DNA of 64,000 nucleotides from the NCBI GenBank assembly GCA_944325515.1, contig CALVAO010000008.1:1-64000 (forward strand). Reading direction: 5' to 3'. Shown piece by piece: positions 25,974-36,845 of the stretch (positions are counted from its first letter, which is position 1; each line of letters begins with the position of its first letter). The notes beneath the pieces were generated by a model that was given only the letters and a program-made list of their open reading frames with translations, was not told the origin of the DNA and made no database searches. The stretch is from Candidatus Gastranaerophilales bacterium (lineage in GTDB: Bacteria > Cyanobacteriota > Vampirovibrionia > Gastranaerophilales > Gastranaerophilaceae). The translations under genes were made by a program, and so were the position numbers.

Positions 25974-27107
25974 ATGAAGATATTAATGAACGAAAAACTT
26001 GATAACAAACGTGTGGTAAAGCTTGCGGGCTTGCCGTTAATGAGTGTTGAAAAGACTAAGAACACGAAACTACAGAGTTTTCTAGGCGGAATAGTGACGG
26101 CATATAAGACGTTTCAAGATGATTATGTATCAAAAGACATACGGTTTTTGAAACTCAGCACATACAAATACATACGTCGCGGCAATGATGTTGAGTGTTA
26201 TTTGTTTAATCACAAGTACAAGGATAAATCTCTTGGCAGGGAGTTTTGCAGGAAATACAAAAACCTTCTGGCAAATCATGATGACGTTTATGTTCTGCAC
26301 GCAAACATAGGCGAGAGCGTAATTTTCTTACGCCTTGCGCGTGCGTATTTTGAGAAAATGGGTACAAAAAAGCCTTTGATAATTGGTTTGCAGGAGTATC
26401 ACAGGGATTTGGTAAAAATGTTTTTGCCGGATGCAGATGTTGAGATAATCAAACGTGTAAAGATTTCTCTATATTCCGATGGATTTGATTTTGATGACCA
26501 CAAATTACGCTTGATATTTCCCAAGAGCCACTATGACAAGGTAGAGGACGACCTGCGTAATCCGGATGCGCCGGTTAAGCATTTTGTTGACCAGATATTG
26601 TTAAAACTTGGTTTAGCGGAGTCGGATTTTTCGGATGTGCAGATTAATATACCGGAAGAAGTGCGTCTTAGCCTGCTTAAGAAGGTTAAATCAATTGACT
26701 TGAAGCTGGATAATTTTGTTTTCTTCGCACCGGAGGCAAACACGTGTGAAGCTTATGACAGCGGCTTCTGGTATGACTTAAAGCGTGAGTATGAGAGCCG
26801 CGGTATGGATGTTTATTGTAATACGCACAGACACAGTCAAGAATACAGTGATTTTAAACACGTAGATTTAACCCTGCAGGAGGCGTATCTTCTGGCGTCG
26901 TATTCGCAAAAGATAATCGGCTTGCGCAGCGGGCTTCTGGATCTTCTAGTCCTAACCGGCAGACCGATGAGCGTAATCTATACAAAAGCACGCATACGCG
27001 ATGGTTTTGATAAACTCACGCGTGATGAAATCATTGACGGGTTCAAGTTTAGAAACTTTGAGAATGTGGAAGAAATAGTTGATAAGGAAGTGTGTAAGGC
27101 AATATGA
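25974..27107 (+). CDS. Glycosyltransferase-like protein, paralogue A
   Basis: 377 residues; no named family is certain. The C-terminal half resembles GT-B/heptosyltransferase-like folds: FVFFAPEANTCEAYDSGFW, GMDVYCN, LTLQEAYLLASYSQKIIGLRSGLLDLL. These strings recur in the genes at 29121 and 30235 (PEANACKMYNPEFYF, IGLRSGLFDIL; PNANFFHLLSSTFW, VGIRGGFSEV). The N-terminal half has VLHANIGESVIFLRLARAYFEKMGTKKPLI, also echoed in both. A donor-binding role for the GLRSG loop is inferred. Base composition is normal for the genome, unlike its two AT-rich relatives. Confidence 0.6.
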   Translation: MKILMNEKLDNKRVVKLAGLPLMSVEKTKNTKLQSFLGGIVTAYKTFQDDYVSKDIRFLKLSTYKYIRRGNDVECYLFNHKYKDKSLGREFCRKYKNLLANHDDVYVLHANIGESVIFLRLARAYFEKMGTKKPLIIGLQEYHRDLVKMFLPDADVEIIKRVKISLYSDGFDFDDHKLRLIFPKSHYDKVEDDLRNPDAPVKHFVDQILLKLGLAESDFSDVQINIPEEVRLSLLKKVKSIDLKLDNFVFFAPEANTCEAYDSGFWYDLKREYESRGMDVYCNTHRHSQEYSDFKHVDLTLQEAYLLASYSQKIIGLRSGLLDLLVLTGRPMSVIYTKARIRDGFDKLTRDEIIDGFKFRNFENVEEIVDKEVCKAI

Positions 27108-27811
27108 TAAATATAAGACGCATACAGCATTTTTTTATAAATAGATGGACTTTTCTTTTTGTATTAGCCCTATTTGTATGGGTATTACTATCTTGGAAGC
27201 CTCAAGGTATAAAAGGTGAGCTCTATTATGTTATTTCTACTTTTGCAATAGTATACACTGCAATCGTAGCAACTTGGGATTTTTATCAAAGGAGGAATTT
27301 TGACAAATTAAATTATGCAATAGAGCTGGTGGAATACTTTGATAATAAAGAGCTGCGTGTTGCCAGAAACTTTACGAGAAATTTAAGAAAACCTATAGAA
27401 AGCGGTAAATACTCTGATGACTTATTATTAAAATTCATAGAAAAACGCTATACATTCTGGGATTTATTAATAGATGCAGATTTAAGATATCTGCAAAAAG
27501 TTTGTAAACCTTGCGGGGATTTGGAGTTAAAAGATTCTCTGGTGTACTTATTCAACTATTGGCAAAAAGTTTATACGGCGTTGGAATATGAAGCGGTTGA
27601 TAAAGAATATATCATGCACCATCTTGCGGGAGTATATAAGGAACAATATAAAAGGTTTGAGTTTTGGCTTAATTATCAAGCAGAGAATGGCGGAGATAAA
27701 CGACAGAGAGAAGATTTACAAGAATTTTATGATTTGGTTTGTGACGATTTGAAAAAAATAAAGTTTTGTTACAAAAGGAAAAAATATAAATTAGTGCTAG
27801 AAAAGATTTAA
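27104..27811 (+). CDS. Membrane-anchored protein of unknown function
   Basis: 235 residues. Two N-terminal hydrophobic segments (residues about 13-31 and 38-57), then a charged, mostly helical cytoplasmic part (NAIELVEYFDNKELRVARNFTRNLRKPIE...). The arrangement resembles DUF4760-type proteins, which have a TM pair plus a helical domain, but the match is only by look. It overlaps the preceding gene by 4 bases. Function unknown. Confidence 0.6.
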   Translation: MINIRRIQHFFINRWTFLFVLALFVWVLLSWKPQGIKGELYYVISTFAIVYTAIVATWDFYQRRNFDKLNYAIELVEYFDNKELRVARNFTRNLRKPIESGKYSDDLLLKFIEKRYTFWDLLIDADLRYLQKVCKPCGDLELKDSLVYLFNYWQKVYTALEYEAVDKEYIMHHLAGVYKEQYKRFEFWLNYQAENGGDKRQREDLQEFYDLVCDDLKKIKFCYKRKKYKLVLEKI

Positions 27812-27861
27812 GTATTAAAGAATTAAGAAAAGCGGTAGAAGGTAAGAGAAAGGATTAAAGT

Positions 27862-29121
27862 ATGAAACATTTTTTTCAACAAATTTTTTCAATAAAAAAT
27901 AATGAAAAATGTTATAAAGTTATTACTTTTATGGGATTAAAGTTAAAACTAATAAATATAAAAAAATTATTATCAAAAAGATGGGATGTATTTCAAAGAA
28001 AAGAGAGAATTGATAATAATTTATTTACAAATTTGTACTTAAAACTTAACTATCTTGAACATAAAAATGATACTTTTAATCCTAAAAATTTATTCGATAA
28101 AAAAATCCGACCGCTAAATAATTGTTATTTAGGAACAAATATTTCGTATATTAATTATTTATTTACTAATTTGGAAGGTTCTTTTAATCGCAATGACCCG
28201 CGAGAAAAATTTCCCAATTTCTTTTATATATGTGGAATTGCTACTCAACCAAATCACGTCGCTACAATATCAGAAGCTTTAAAAAATGGTAGCCAAGTAT
28301 ATATTATTGAAGATTGTTTCTTAAGAAGCATATTTTCTCATGTATATGATGCAGAACCAAAATATATTAAATCTATTGGTTTTACAATTGACGACATTAC
28401 ACACTATGTAGATGCGTCAATTCCATCAAGGTTGGAACAGTGGTTAAATGACAAAACTTTAATTATTACAGAGGAGCAAAAAGTCAGAGCTAAAAAGTGC
28501 ATTGATAAAATTGTGAAAGCACATTTGTCTAAATATAATAATCAGCCAATTTATACACCAAATATCGGAAGAGAAGGTGCTCCTAAAGTTTTAGTTGTAG
28601 ATCAATCTTATGGCGATTGGAGTATTATAAAAGGTCGAGGTTCAGAAGATATTTTTGAATTAATGTTGAATAAAGCTATTGAAGAAAATCCAGAAGCTGA
28701 TATTATTGTAAAAACTCACCCAGATACAATGTCTGGCAAGAGAGGCGGATATTATACTGGGCTTGTGCAACATGATAATATTTATCCCATGACAGAACCT
28801 ATTAATCCAATATCTCTTATTAACTACTGTGATAAAGTTTATGTATGTACTACTCAGTTTGGATTTGAAGCATTAATGTGTAACAAAGAAGTTCATGTTT
28901 TTGGTGTACCTTTTTATCAAGGTTGGGGTTTAACAATAGATGAACAAATTTGCGAACGTAGGACTAATAAGAGAACGTTAGAAGAATTATTTTATATTGC
29001 ATATATTATGTATTCACATTACGTGAATCCAGAAACTAAATCTAGGTGTGAAATAGAAGAGGCGATAGATTATTTAATAAAGTTAAGAGATGAATATTTT
29101 CAAAAGGTAATTTGTAAATAA
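27862..29121 (+). CDS. KpsC/LipB-like capsule polysaccharide protein
   Basis: 419 residues. It matches the capsule-synthesis family that includes the Kdo transferases KpsC/KpsS: VVDQSYGDWSIIKGRG, NPEADIIVKTHPD, GKRGGYY, NPISLINYCDKVYVCTTQFGFEALM and VFGVPFYQGWGLT. KpsC has two such modules; this has one plus an N-terminal extension of about 120 residues. It therefore probably transfers a linker sugar for a surface glycan. It opens the very AT-rich part of the locus, and its stop overlaps the next start (TAATG). Confidence 0.82.
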   Translation: MKHFFQQIFSIKNNEKCYKVITFMGLKLKLINIKKLLSKRWDVFQRKERIDNNLFTNLYLKLNYLEHKNDTFNPKNLFDKKIRPLNNCYLGTNISYINYLFTNLEGSFNRNDPREKFPNFFYICGIATQPNHVATISEALKNGSQVYIIEDCFLRSIFSHVYDAEPKYIKSIGFTIDDITHYVDASIPSRLEQWLNDKTLIITEEQKVRAKKCIDKIVKAHLSKYNNQPIYTPNIGREGAPKVLVVDQSYGDWSIIKGRGSEDIFELMLNKAIEENPEADIIVKTHPDTMSGKRGGYYTGLVQHDNIYPMTEPINPISLINYCDKVYVCTTQFGFEALMCNKEVHVFGVPFYQGWGLTIDEQICERRTNKRTLEELFYIAYIMYSHYVNPETKSRCEIEEAIDYLIKLRDEYFQKVICK

Positions 29122-30230
29122 TGAATATTTTGTATTTAAAAGAAACTGTCAATAATCAAGTAATAAAGAAATATTTGTGCGGAATCTTGAAAGTAATTTC
29201 TTGTGCTGAGTGTTCAGAATATTTGCTTTTTAATGTAACCATCTTAAAAACAAAAAATGAGTTTTATCGTAAACAGTTTGTAATACTTGGATTGAGTTTT
29301 AAAAAATTTTTTTCTCCTTCACAAGCATTAAAACAAATTTTTTCTCAAATTACAGATGGGTATGATTCTATCTATTATATTTCATGCGGCACTGGAGAAG
29401 GTTATATATTGGCAAATCATTTTGATGAAATAATAAAAAATAATAACTCTAAAAAACCTTATGTAATTGTAAGAAATAAAGCTTTATTTTCAATCTTTAA
29501 TATTTTTAATCCTAAATTAAATAAAAAAATTTTTATGTTAGAGAATGATCTTGATTTTAGAAAGTTTTGTAAAAATAAATATAAATATAGGGGAAAAAAT
29601 ATATATATTTTTTTCCCTACAAAACATTTTTTTAAACAAGATAAAATATTATTAAATAGTAAAAAAAAGATAAATCATTTTTATTTTTATTTATGTAATT
29701 TATTAAAATTGAACAATTTAACTGATATAAAAATAAATAATTATGATAAAACTTTTAACATAATTACAAATGCACAATCGAAAGTAGTATTATTTGCACC
29801 TGAGGCAAACGCTTGTAAAATGTATAATCCAGAATTTTATTTTAAATTGGAAAAACTATTAATGGGTTGTGGATATAATGTTATATGGAATGTTACAAAA
29901 TGTAATACTGTATATGAATCTAAAAAAACATTTGAGTTAACTCATGAGCAAATAATAAATATAGCTATTAATGCGAAAGCTGTTATAGGTTTGAGGAGTG
30001 GGTTATTTGATATTTTATCTACAATAAAAAATACTCAACTACATGTGTTGTATACAGATTTTCATGATAAAGGGGTTAATAATGGATGTTATTATTCTTC
30101 TAAAGCAGCTTTGAAAGCTTTTACATTAAAAGAAATGCCTTGTGTTCATAAAGAAAATATTTTTGAATATGATACAAATACTATTTCAGAAGTAGCAATA
30201 ATACAAAAAATAATGGAGTTACTAAGTTAA
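29121..30230 (+). CDS. Glycosyltransferase-like protein, paralogue B
   Basis: 369 residues, very AT-rich gene. It shares with the proteins at 25974 and 30235 an N-terminal YYISCGTGEGYILANHF...KKPYVIV block and a C-terminal VVLFAPEANACKMYNPEFYF, GYNVIWN, INIAINAKAVIGLRSGLFDIL block. No signal peptide or membrane segment. Probably a glycosyltransferase of the GT-B type; donor and acceptor unknown. Confidence 0.55.
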   Translation: MNILYLKETVNNQVIKKYLCGILKVISCAECSEYLLFNVTILKTKNEFYRKQFVILGLSFKKFFSPSQALKQIFSQITDGYDSIYYISCGTGEGYILANHFDEIIKNNNSKKPYVIVRNKALFSIFNIFNPKLNKKIFMLENDLDFRKFCKNKYKYRGKNIYIFFPTKHFFKQDKILLNSKKKINHFYFYLCNLLKLNNLTDIKINNYDKTFNIITNAQSKVVLFAPEANACKMYNPEFYFKLEKLLMGCGYNVIWNVTKCNTVYESKKTFELTHEQIINIAINAKAVIGLRSGLFDILSTIKNTQLHVLYTDFHDKGVNNGCYYSSKAALKAFTLKEMPCVHKENIFEYDTNTISEVAIIQKIMELLS

Positions 30231-30234
30231 TATT

Positions 30235-31151
30235 ATGATTCTCTTAAAAAATTGTTATTTAAAAAAAATTTGTGGATTATTTCATAAAACAGAAGAAAAA
30301 AAGTTATTAGATAAAATTATTAAAATAATTGGAAAAAACTACGATAGTGTTTTTTATTTGCGTGCAGGTTTGGGAGAATCTTATGTATTTTATTTTATGA
30401 TTGAAGAATATATTAAAAAATATAAATTTAAGAAACCATGCATAATATGTCATAGAAAATTTTATAATGAGCTTTCTAAGATGTTTGCTCCTAATATTCC
30501 GTTTTACTATATTGATATTCCACAAGATATATTATACGAAACATTTAAAACAAGAAATATAAAGTATAGAGGAATAACTTTTAATGTAAATCCATCTACA
30601 TTATATGAGATCTTGACAGTATGGGAAAATTATAGAAGAGGAGTAGAAAAACGCCATTATATAGAGGTCTTAAAAGAACTAAATGGAGTTTTTGATATTA
30701 ATTATAAATCACCTTTAATAACAAGCCAGATTAAGCAAAGTGTTATGAACAAAACAAAGTATTTAAATAAAACTAATTTTATTTTTTTAATCCCAAATGC
30801 AAATTTTTTTCATTTACTGAGTTCCACTTTTTGGGATGCTATAGAAAAATCTTTAAAAGAGAAGGGGTATGATATATTTGTAAATTCAAAAGAGCTAACT
30901 ATTGCTGAAGCATATTATTTAGCAAGTTTAAGTAAGGGGATTGTTGGAATACGTGGGGGATTTTCAGAAGTTTGTTCTGCTATAAATGTTCCTAAACATA
31001 TCATTTATACAAAAAATAGGGCTAGGCTTGAAGATTCAATAAAAACTTTTACATTAAAAGAATACCCTCATGTCAATAAAGAGCTTATATATGAATATGA
31101 ATGCTATACTGATGACTATACTTTAGTATTAGAGCAAATTTTGGAGAATTT

Positions 31152-31158
<7 letters not shown>
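30235..31158 (+). CDS. Glycosyltransferase-like protein, paralogue C
   Basis: 307 residues, the shortest of the three related proteins because the N-terminal 60 residues are missing. Shared blocks are VFYLRAGLGESYVFYFMIEEY...KKPCIICH, FIFLIPNANFFHLLSSTFW, GYDIFVN, LTIAEAYYLASLSKGIVGIRGGFSEV. The loop reads GIRGG instead of GLRSG. The last bases overlap the acyltransferase gene. Confidence 0.55.
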
Positions 31159-32336
<1,178 letters not shown>

Positions 32337-32391
32337 AAATTATCAATATAGTATAGCAGTGTAAATAACATAAGAAAGGCATAAATAAAAC

Positions 32392-33423
32392 TTGGATAAA
32401 AATACATCATACAAAATTACAATAATCGTTCCTGTGTACAATACAGAAAATTGGCTTAAAAATTGTCTGGACAGCCTTGTTAATCAGAGCTTGAAAGAAA
32501 TTGAACTACTCTGTATCAATGACGGCTCAACAGATAATTCACCCGCAATTTTGCAGGAATATGCGAAAAATGACTCTCGTATTACTCTAATCAACACTTC
32601 GCATATCGGCATCGGTCCCGCCAGAAACCTCGCTCTGGATAACGCAAAAGGCGAGTACATAATGTTTGTAGATTCCGACGACTGGGCAGAGCCTAATATG
32701 TGTGAAATTATGTACAATACAGTCATAAATAAAAATGTCGATATTGTTTTCTGTGCAAATACAGCATGGCGCGACGGCGCTGTATTATCCCAAATTCCTT
32801 TGAGTACGGAATTTAAAAAAAGAAAACTCAAGATTAAACCCTCTGACATTTTTACGTTTGATGATATATGTAATTATAATATGGTTCTTATGCTCACTCC
32901 GTGGGCAAAAATATTTAATAGAAATTTCTTGCAGAAAAATAATATCAGATTCGGGAACTACAGCTGGGGTGAAGACCAGATTTTTAATATCCACGCTCGA
33001 CTGCTCGCAAAAATGTGCTATATCGATGATTTTCTGTACAATTATAGAAAAGCAAGAAGCGGAAATTCCGGAAGTCTTGCTCAATCATTCCCGATAAAAG
33101 AAATCTATGACGATATAAGCAATCTCTACCGCTCATATAACAAAGAAAAATATTTGGACAAAAGTTTTTTGCATTGGGTTCAAGCATTTCCGGTATGGGG
33201 CTATAAAAAATTACCCGAAAACAAAAGAATGGATTATCTCAAAAACTGCAAAAGCTTTATGACAAAAGCACAATATAAACTGCTTAAAAAAAGATTAGGA
33301 AAAGATGTTTTCGCAAATACGCTGAAATCAATATTTTCGGTTGAAAACGAATACTCAAATAATAACAAATACAAATTAATATCTGTTTTAGGAGCAAAAA
33401 TGAAAGTTAAAAGTTGGAGATAA
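32392..33423 (+). CDS. Family 2 glycosyltransferase
   Basis: 343 residues. N-terminal GT2 domain: ITIIVPVYNTENWLKNCLDSL, the LLCINDGSTDNSP nucleotide-binding stretch, and the FVDSDDWAEP DxD motif. It likely adds a sugar to the surface glycan. The start is TTG at 32392, with AAGAAAGG 13 bases upstream; there is no in-frame ATG before the conserved domain. Base composition returns to the genome norm here. Confidence 0.88.
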   Translation: MDKNTSYKITIIVPVYNTENWLKNCLDSLVNQSLKEIELLCINDGSTDNSPAILQEYAKNDSRITLINTSHIGIGPARNLALDNAKGEYIMFVDSDDWAEPNMCEIMYNTVINKNVDIVFCANTAWRDGAVLSQIPLSTEFKKRKLKIKPSDIFTFDDICNYNMVLMLTPWAKIFNRNFLQKNNIRFGNYSWGEDQIFNIHARLLAKMCYIDDFLYNYRKARSGNSGSLAQSFPIKEIYDDISNLYRSYNKEKYLDKSFLHWVQAFPVWGYKKLPENKRMDYLKNCKSFMTKAQYKLLKKRLGKDVFANTLKSIFSVENEYSNNNKYKLISVLGAKMKVKSWR

Positions 33424-33781
33424 AATAACCCGCCAAATTGGACAATAAAGATGCTTGCGCCAAGTATGCAAGATTACCCTCCCCTTGTGGGAGGGTCGAA
33501 ATCTCCGATTTCGGGGAGGGGTCAAAAGCAGATAGTACAACGAAAAAATCAAAACAAAGAAAGATAAACCAATGAAAAAACGAGATTTTAAAATACAACA
33601 AATAGATATAAATTTGGTAACGCAGGATTGCGCAGGGTGTACGGCTTTAACCCCTCTCCCTAACCCTCTCCCACAAGGGGCGAGGGGATGATGTGGACTG
33701 AGCGTGCAGATTTGAGCAGTCTTTTTTAACATAACGAAAACCTAAATATAAATTTTACAAACAAGCAAAGGAAACCGAAAA
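33424..33781. repeat. Intergenic stretch with two GC-rich palindromic repeats
   Basis: Bases 33477-33522 hold CCCTCCCC...GTGGGAGGG, then a CGAAATC/GATTTCG hairpin and GGGGAGGGG. Bases 33651-33688 hold CCCCTCTCCCTAACCCTCTC...GGGGCGAGGGG. Similar units lie at 26-62 and 43104-43137. No gene is supported in this stretch. Confidence 0.75.
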
Positions 33782-35557
33782 TTGAACTTACTAGACAAAA
33801 TAAAAACCTCTCAAGCATACATAAACTATTCCCGCATCTTACCATACGTGAAACCATACTGGTTTCGGGCGCTTCTGGCGATGCTGATATGTATTCCGAT
33901 AGGCTCATTAGACGCCGTAATCGCGCTGTCGCTCAAACCCTACATGGATCTGGTAATGGTAGAAAAAACCATCGAATCCCCGTGGTATATTCCGTTCGGC
34001 ATAGTCGCGTTTACCTCAATCCAGGGATTGTTAAACTATACAGCCACATATCTTAATACATGGGTCGGCGGCAAGATAACAAATGATTTGAAAATGACAC
34101 TTTATCAAAAAATGCTTACCTTTGAAACCGGTTACTTTGATAAAAAACGCTCCGGAGATATTATTTTTAGATTCAATAACGACGCAGATGTCGCTTGCTC
34201 CGGCTTGCTGGATAACCTCAAAACCTTTGTGTCAAGAATCTTCTCATCCGCCTCTCTCGTTTGTGTTCTTTTCTATAACTCGTGGCAGCTTGCTCTAATC
34301 GCCACAGTAATATTAGGCTGTGCCTTCGCCCCTTTAGCAAATATCAGAAAACGCATAAAATCGGTTATGGATAAATCGGTTACAGCCGGCTCCGCAATAA
34401 TCACGGCATACAACGAGTCCTTCTCCGGTAATAAAACCATAATTTCATATAACCTTGCATCCGAACAAGAAAATAAATTCAAAAATATTTTGTCTAATAT
34501 ATTCACCCTAAAAATCAAAATGATACAACGCACCAGCTGGCTTTCCCCGATGATGCACGTAATCGTATCAATCGGAATAGGTATTGCAATCGGCTACGGC
34601 TCGCATCTTATCTTGACCCACCAGATTACCAGCGGAAACTTCGTATCATTTATTACAGCGCTTATTATGCTTTATCAGCCGGTTAAAAATCTGGGGAATA
34701 ACTTTAACTCCGTGCAGTTCTCCTTTATGGCAATAGAAAGAATCTTTGATGTACTTGATTCAAAACCAAAGATTCAAGATAAACCGGAAGCAATAGAGCT
34801 GAAAGGTATAAATGACAAAATAGAATTCAAGAATGTTAATTTTGAGTATATAAAAAATAAACCGGTCTTGAAGAATATAAATCTTACAGTCAAGAAGGGC
34901 GAAGCAACCGCTTTTGTGGGGAATTCCGGCGGCGGTAAAACAACAATAGTTAATCTTATTCCTCGCTTTTATGACATTAAATCGGGTTCAATAACAATTG
35001 ATGGTGTGGATATAAGGGATTATACCTTGCATTCGCTCCGCCAGAATATCGCAGTAGTGTTTCAAGATAACTTCCTATTCTCTGGCACAATAAGAGAGAA
35101 CATTCTGCTCGGAAACAAAAACGCATCGGAAGAGCAGATTAATCAAGCAGTCAAAATGGCTTATCTGGATGAATTCATCGCAACATTAAAAGATGGTCTT
35201 GATACTCAGATAGGTGAGCGCGGTATTTTACTCTCGGGCGGACAAAAACAGCGTGTAGCAATCGCACGCGCGTTTTTAAAAGACGCCCCGATAATTATTT
35301 TGGATGAAGCGACTTCTGCATTGGATAACAAAGCAGAGGCTATAGTTCAAAAAGCAATAGATAACTTGATGAAGGACAAGACGGTATTTGTAATTGCCCA
35401 CCGCCTGTCAACGATTCAGAACGCGGATAAGATAGTTGTAATCAATCAAGGCGAGATAGTGGAGCAGGGCACGCATTCCGAGCTTCTCTCTATCTCAAAC
35501 GGCGCTTACAAAACCCTTTATGAAATGCAGTTCAAAAAACAAAAAGTAGAGGCGTAA
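33782..35557 (+). CDS. MsbA-like ABC exporter
   Basis: 591 residues, a half-transporter with six membrane segments (about 20-310) fused to an ATPase. Walker A GNSGGGKTT near 384, signature LLSGGQKQR, Walker B IIILDEATSALD, then the H-loop VIAHRLS. Closest in layout to lipid A/glycolipid flippase MsbA and PglK, which suits the glycan genes just upstream. The start is TTG at 33782 after AAAGGAAA. Confidence 0.88.
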   Translation: MNLLDKIKTSQAYINYSRILPYVKPYWFRALLAMLICIPIGSLDAVIALSLKPYMDLVMVEKTIESPWYIPFGIVAFTSIQGLLNYTATYLNTWVGGKITNDLKMTLYQKMLTFETGYFDKKRSGDIIFRFNNDADVACSGLLDNLKTFVSRIFSSASLVCVLFYNSWQLALIATVILGCAFAPLANIRKRIKSVMDKSVTAGSAIITAYNESFSGNKTIISYNLASEQENKFKNILSNIFTLKIKMIQRTSWLSPMMHVIVSIGIGIAIGYGSHLILTHQITSGNFVSFITALIMLYQPVKNLGNNFNSVQFSFMAIERIFDVLDSKPKIQDKPEAIELKGINDKIEFKNVNFEYIKNKPVLKNINLTVKKGEATAFVGNSGGGKTTIVNLIPRFYDIKSGSITIDGVDIRDYTLHSLRQNIAVVFQDNFLFSGTIRENILLGNKNASEEQINQAVKMAYLDEFIATLKDGLDTQIGERGILLSGGQKQRVAIARAFLKDAPIIILDEATSALDNKAEAIVQKAIDNLMKDKTVFVIAHRLSTIQNADKIVVINQGEIVEQGTHSELLSISNGAYKTLYEMQFKKQKVEA

Positions 35558-35584
35558 TAAAAACCGGTAACTGGACGAAAAAAC

Positions 35585-35758
35585 ACGCATTTTCTTTCCG
35601 CGGAAGGAGAGTGCGTAAAAAACATTAGTAATGTTACAAGATTTTATACTAAGTTTTACATCAGCAATAGACCAGATGGTCTATTGCTGATTATCCCAAA
35701 TTCTAATCCCTTGATTGATGGCATGGGCATGACTATCGGCTACACTGTTATCAAGGGA
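35585..35758 (+). promoter_or_regulatory. Structured intergenic and leader region of the AMIN gene
   Basis: Three inverted repeats lie in tandem: ACGCA...TCCGCGGA...TGCGT (35585-35616); a perfect 30-base palindrome with arms TCAGCAATAGACCA (35661-35690); and TCCCTTGAT (35707-35715) pairing with ATCAAGGGA (35750-35758). The last arm covers the AAGGGAGAG Shine-Dalgarno sequence of the next gene, so folding could hide it. Confidence 0.55.
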
Positions 35759-35774
35759 GAGAGAGTATATTATT

Positions 35775-36836
35775 ATGATGAAGAGAACGTTGTTGTTTTT
35801 TGGAATATTTTTATCAATGCTTACTGCGTATGCAGAAGAAAATGTTTTACAATCAATCGAAATTGTACCTGTAAAGGATACATACAATATTGTTTTAGTT
35901 TCAGACAAAGCTGTTGATGTTAAAAAAACAGTTAAAGCTCCTAACCAGATTACTCTTGATTTAAAAGATATAAGAGCTTCTAAGAGTCTTAATACTGTAT
36001 ATAACAACGTTTCAAATGTCGATACCGTAATGGTAGAACCGGCTGGCAGCGGCGTAAGCATCTTTTTCCAGGCAGAAAATGCACAGGGTGCAAGCGTTTC
36101 TTTTGATTCTATCGCTCCGGTTATGCCGGTTAAATCAGAGCCGCAAAATATTAAACTGAATAATCCAGTAGAAAGCTACGCACCGATTTATAAAGAAGAA
36201 CTTTCTAATGAAAAAACATCTGCCTTATTTAACAGACTTAAAAATTCTTCTACTGTAGAAGGGCTTAGGGATTCAGTTGATGAAAGTACTGTTTCAGATA
36301 CTTTGAATAAAGCTTTTTCGTTTGGATTGATTGCACTTTTAATCTATGCTGTTGCGCGTTTATTCAAACGTAAAGAGCCGGAAATGAAAATCGGCTTAAG
36401 CCAGAGTTTAAACGAACGTGAAATAGAAATGTACAGAGGTCAGCAGCCATTAGTCAATACCGGTATAAATGTTGAAAAACCTTTTACAACAGTAAACTAT
36501 GGTTTGAATGCTTATCAACGTGAAAATAGAAATCCATATGAACAGAACGCTCCTATTCACAATCCGAGATTAAGAAATTTTGTTAATCCTGCGTATAACC
36601 AGAATGTTCAAACAATAAGCCAGCCTTTGCCGGAAAGACCTGCTGCTCAAACTGCAGTCCAGCAAAAGGTTAAGAAAAATACAACTCCGGTAAATACGGC
36701 ACCTGTGAATCAATCAAACCCGAATATTGATAATTTAAAATTTTTAGAATCAATGACCGCAATATATGAAAAAAGCGGGCGCCATGATTTGGCTCAAGGT
36801 TTGAAGGCAAGTTTAAACAAAAATAATATTAAATAA
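35775..36836 (+). CDS. AMIN-domain secreted/membrane protein
   Basis: 353 residues. Signal peptide at residues 1-20 (LLFFGIFLSMLTAYA). Residues about 25-115 fit an AMIN domain (IEIVPVKDTYNIVLVSDKAV...APNQITLDLKDIRASKS...VDTVMVEPAGSGVSIFFQAE), a cell-wall-targeting beta module found in amidases and secretins. A membrane segment near 175-192 (FGLIALLIYAVARLF) is followed by a basic, Pro/Asn/Gln-rich tail. No enzymatic domain is visible. Possible envelope or secretion-system role. Confidence 0.68.
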   Translation: MMKRTLLFFGIFLSMLTAYAEENVLQSIEIVPVKDTYNIVLVSDKAVDVKKTVKAPNQITLDLKDIRASKSLNTVYNNVSNVDTVMVEPAGSGVSIFFQAENAQGASVSFDSIAPVMPVKSEPQNIKLNNPVESYAPIYKEELSNEKTSALFNRLKNSSTVEGLRDSVDESTVSDTLNKAFSFGLIALLIYAVARLFKRKEPEMKIGLSQSLNEREIEMYRGQQPLVNTGINVEKPFTTVNYGLNAYQRENRNPYEQNAPIHNPRLRNFVNPAYNQNVQTISQPLPERPAAQTAVQQKVKKNTTPVNTAPVNQSNPNIDNLKFLESMTAIYEKSGRHDLAQGLKASLNKNNIK

Positions 36837-36845
36837 TTATAAACA

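Noticed and set aside
33388-33732. Minus-strand ORFs of 114 and 64 residues between GT2 and the ABC exporter
   Set aside because: They are translations of the GC-rich palindromic repeats.
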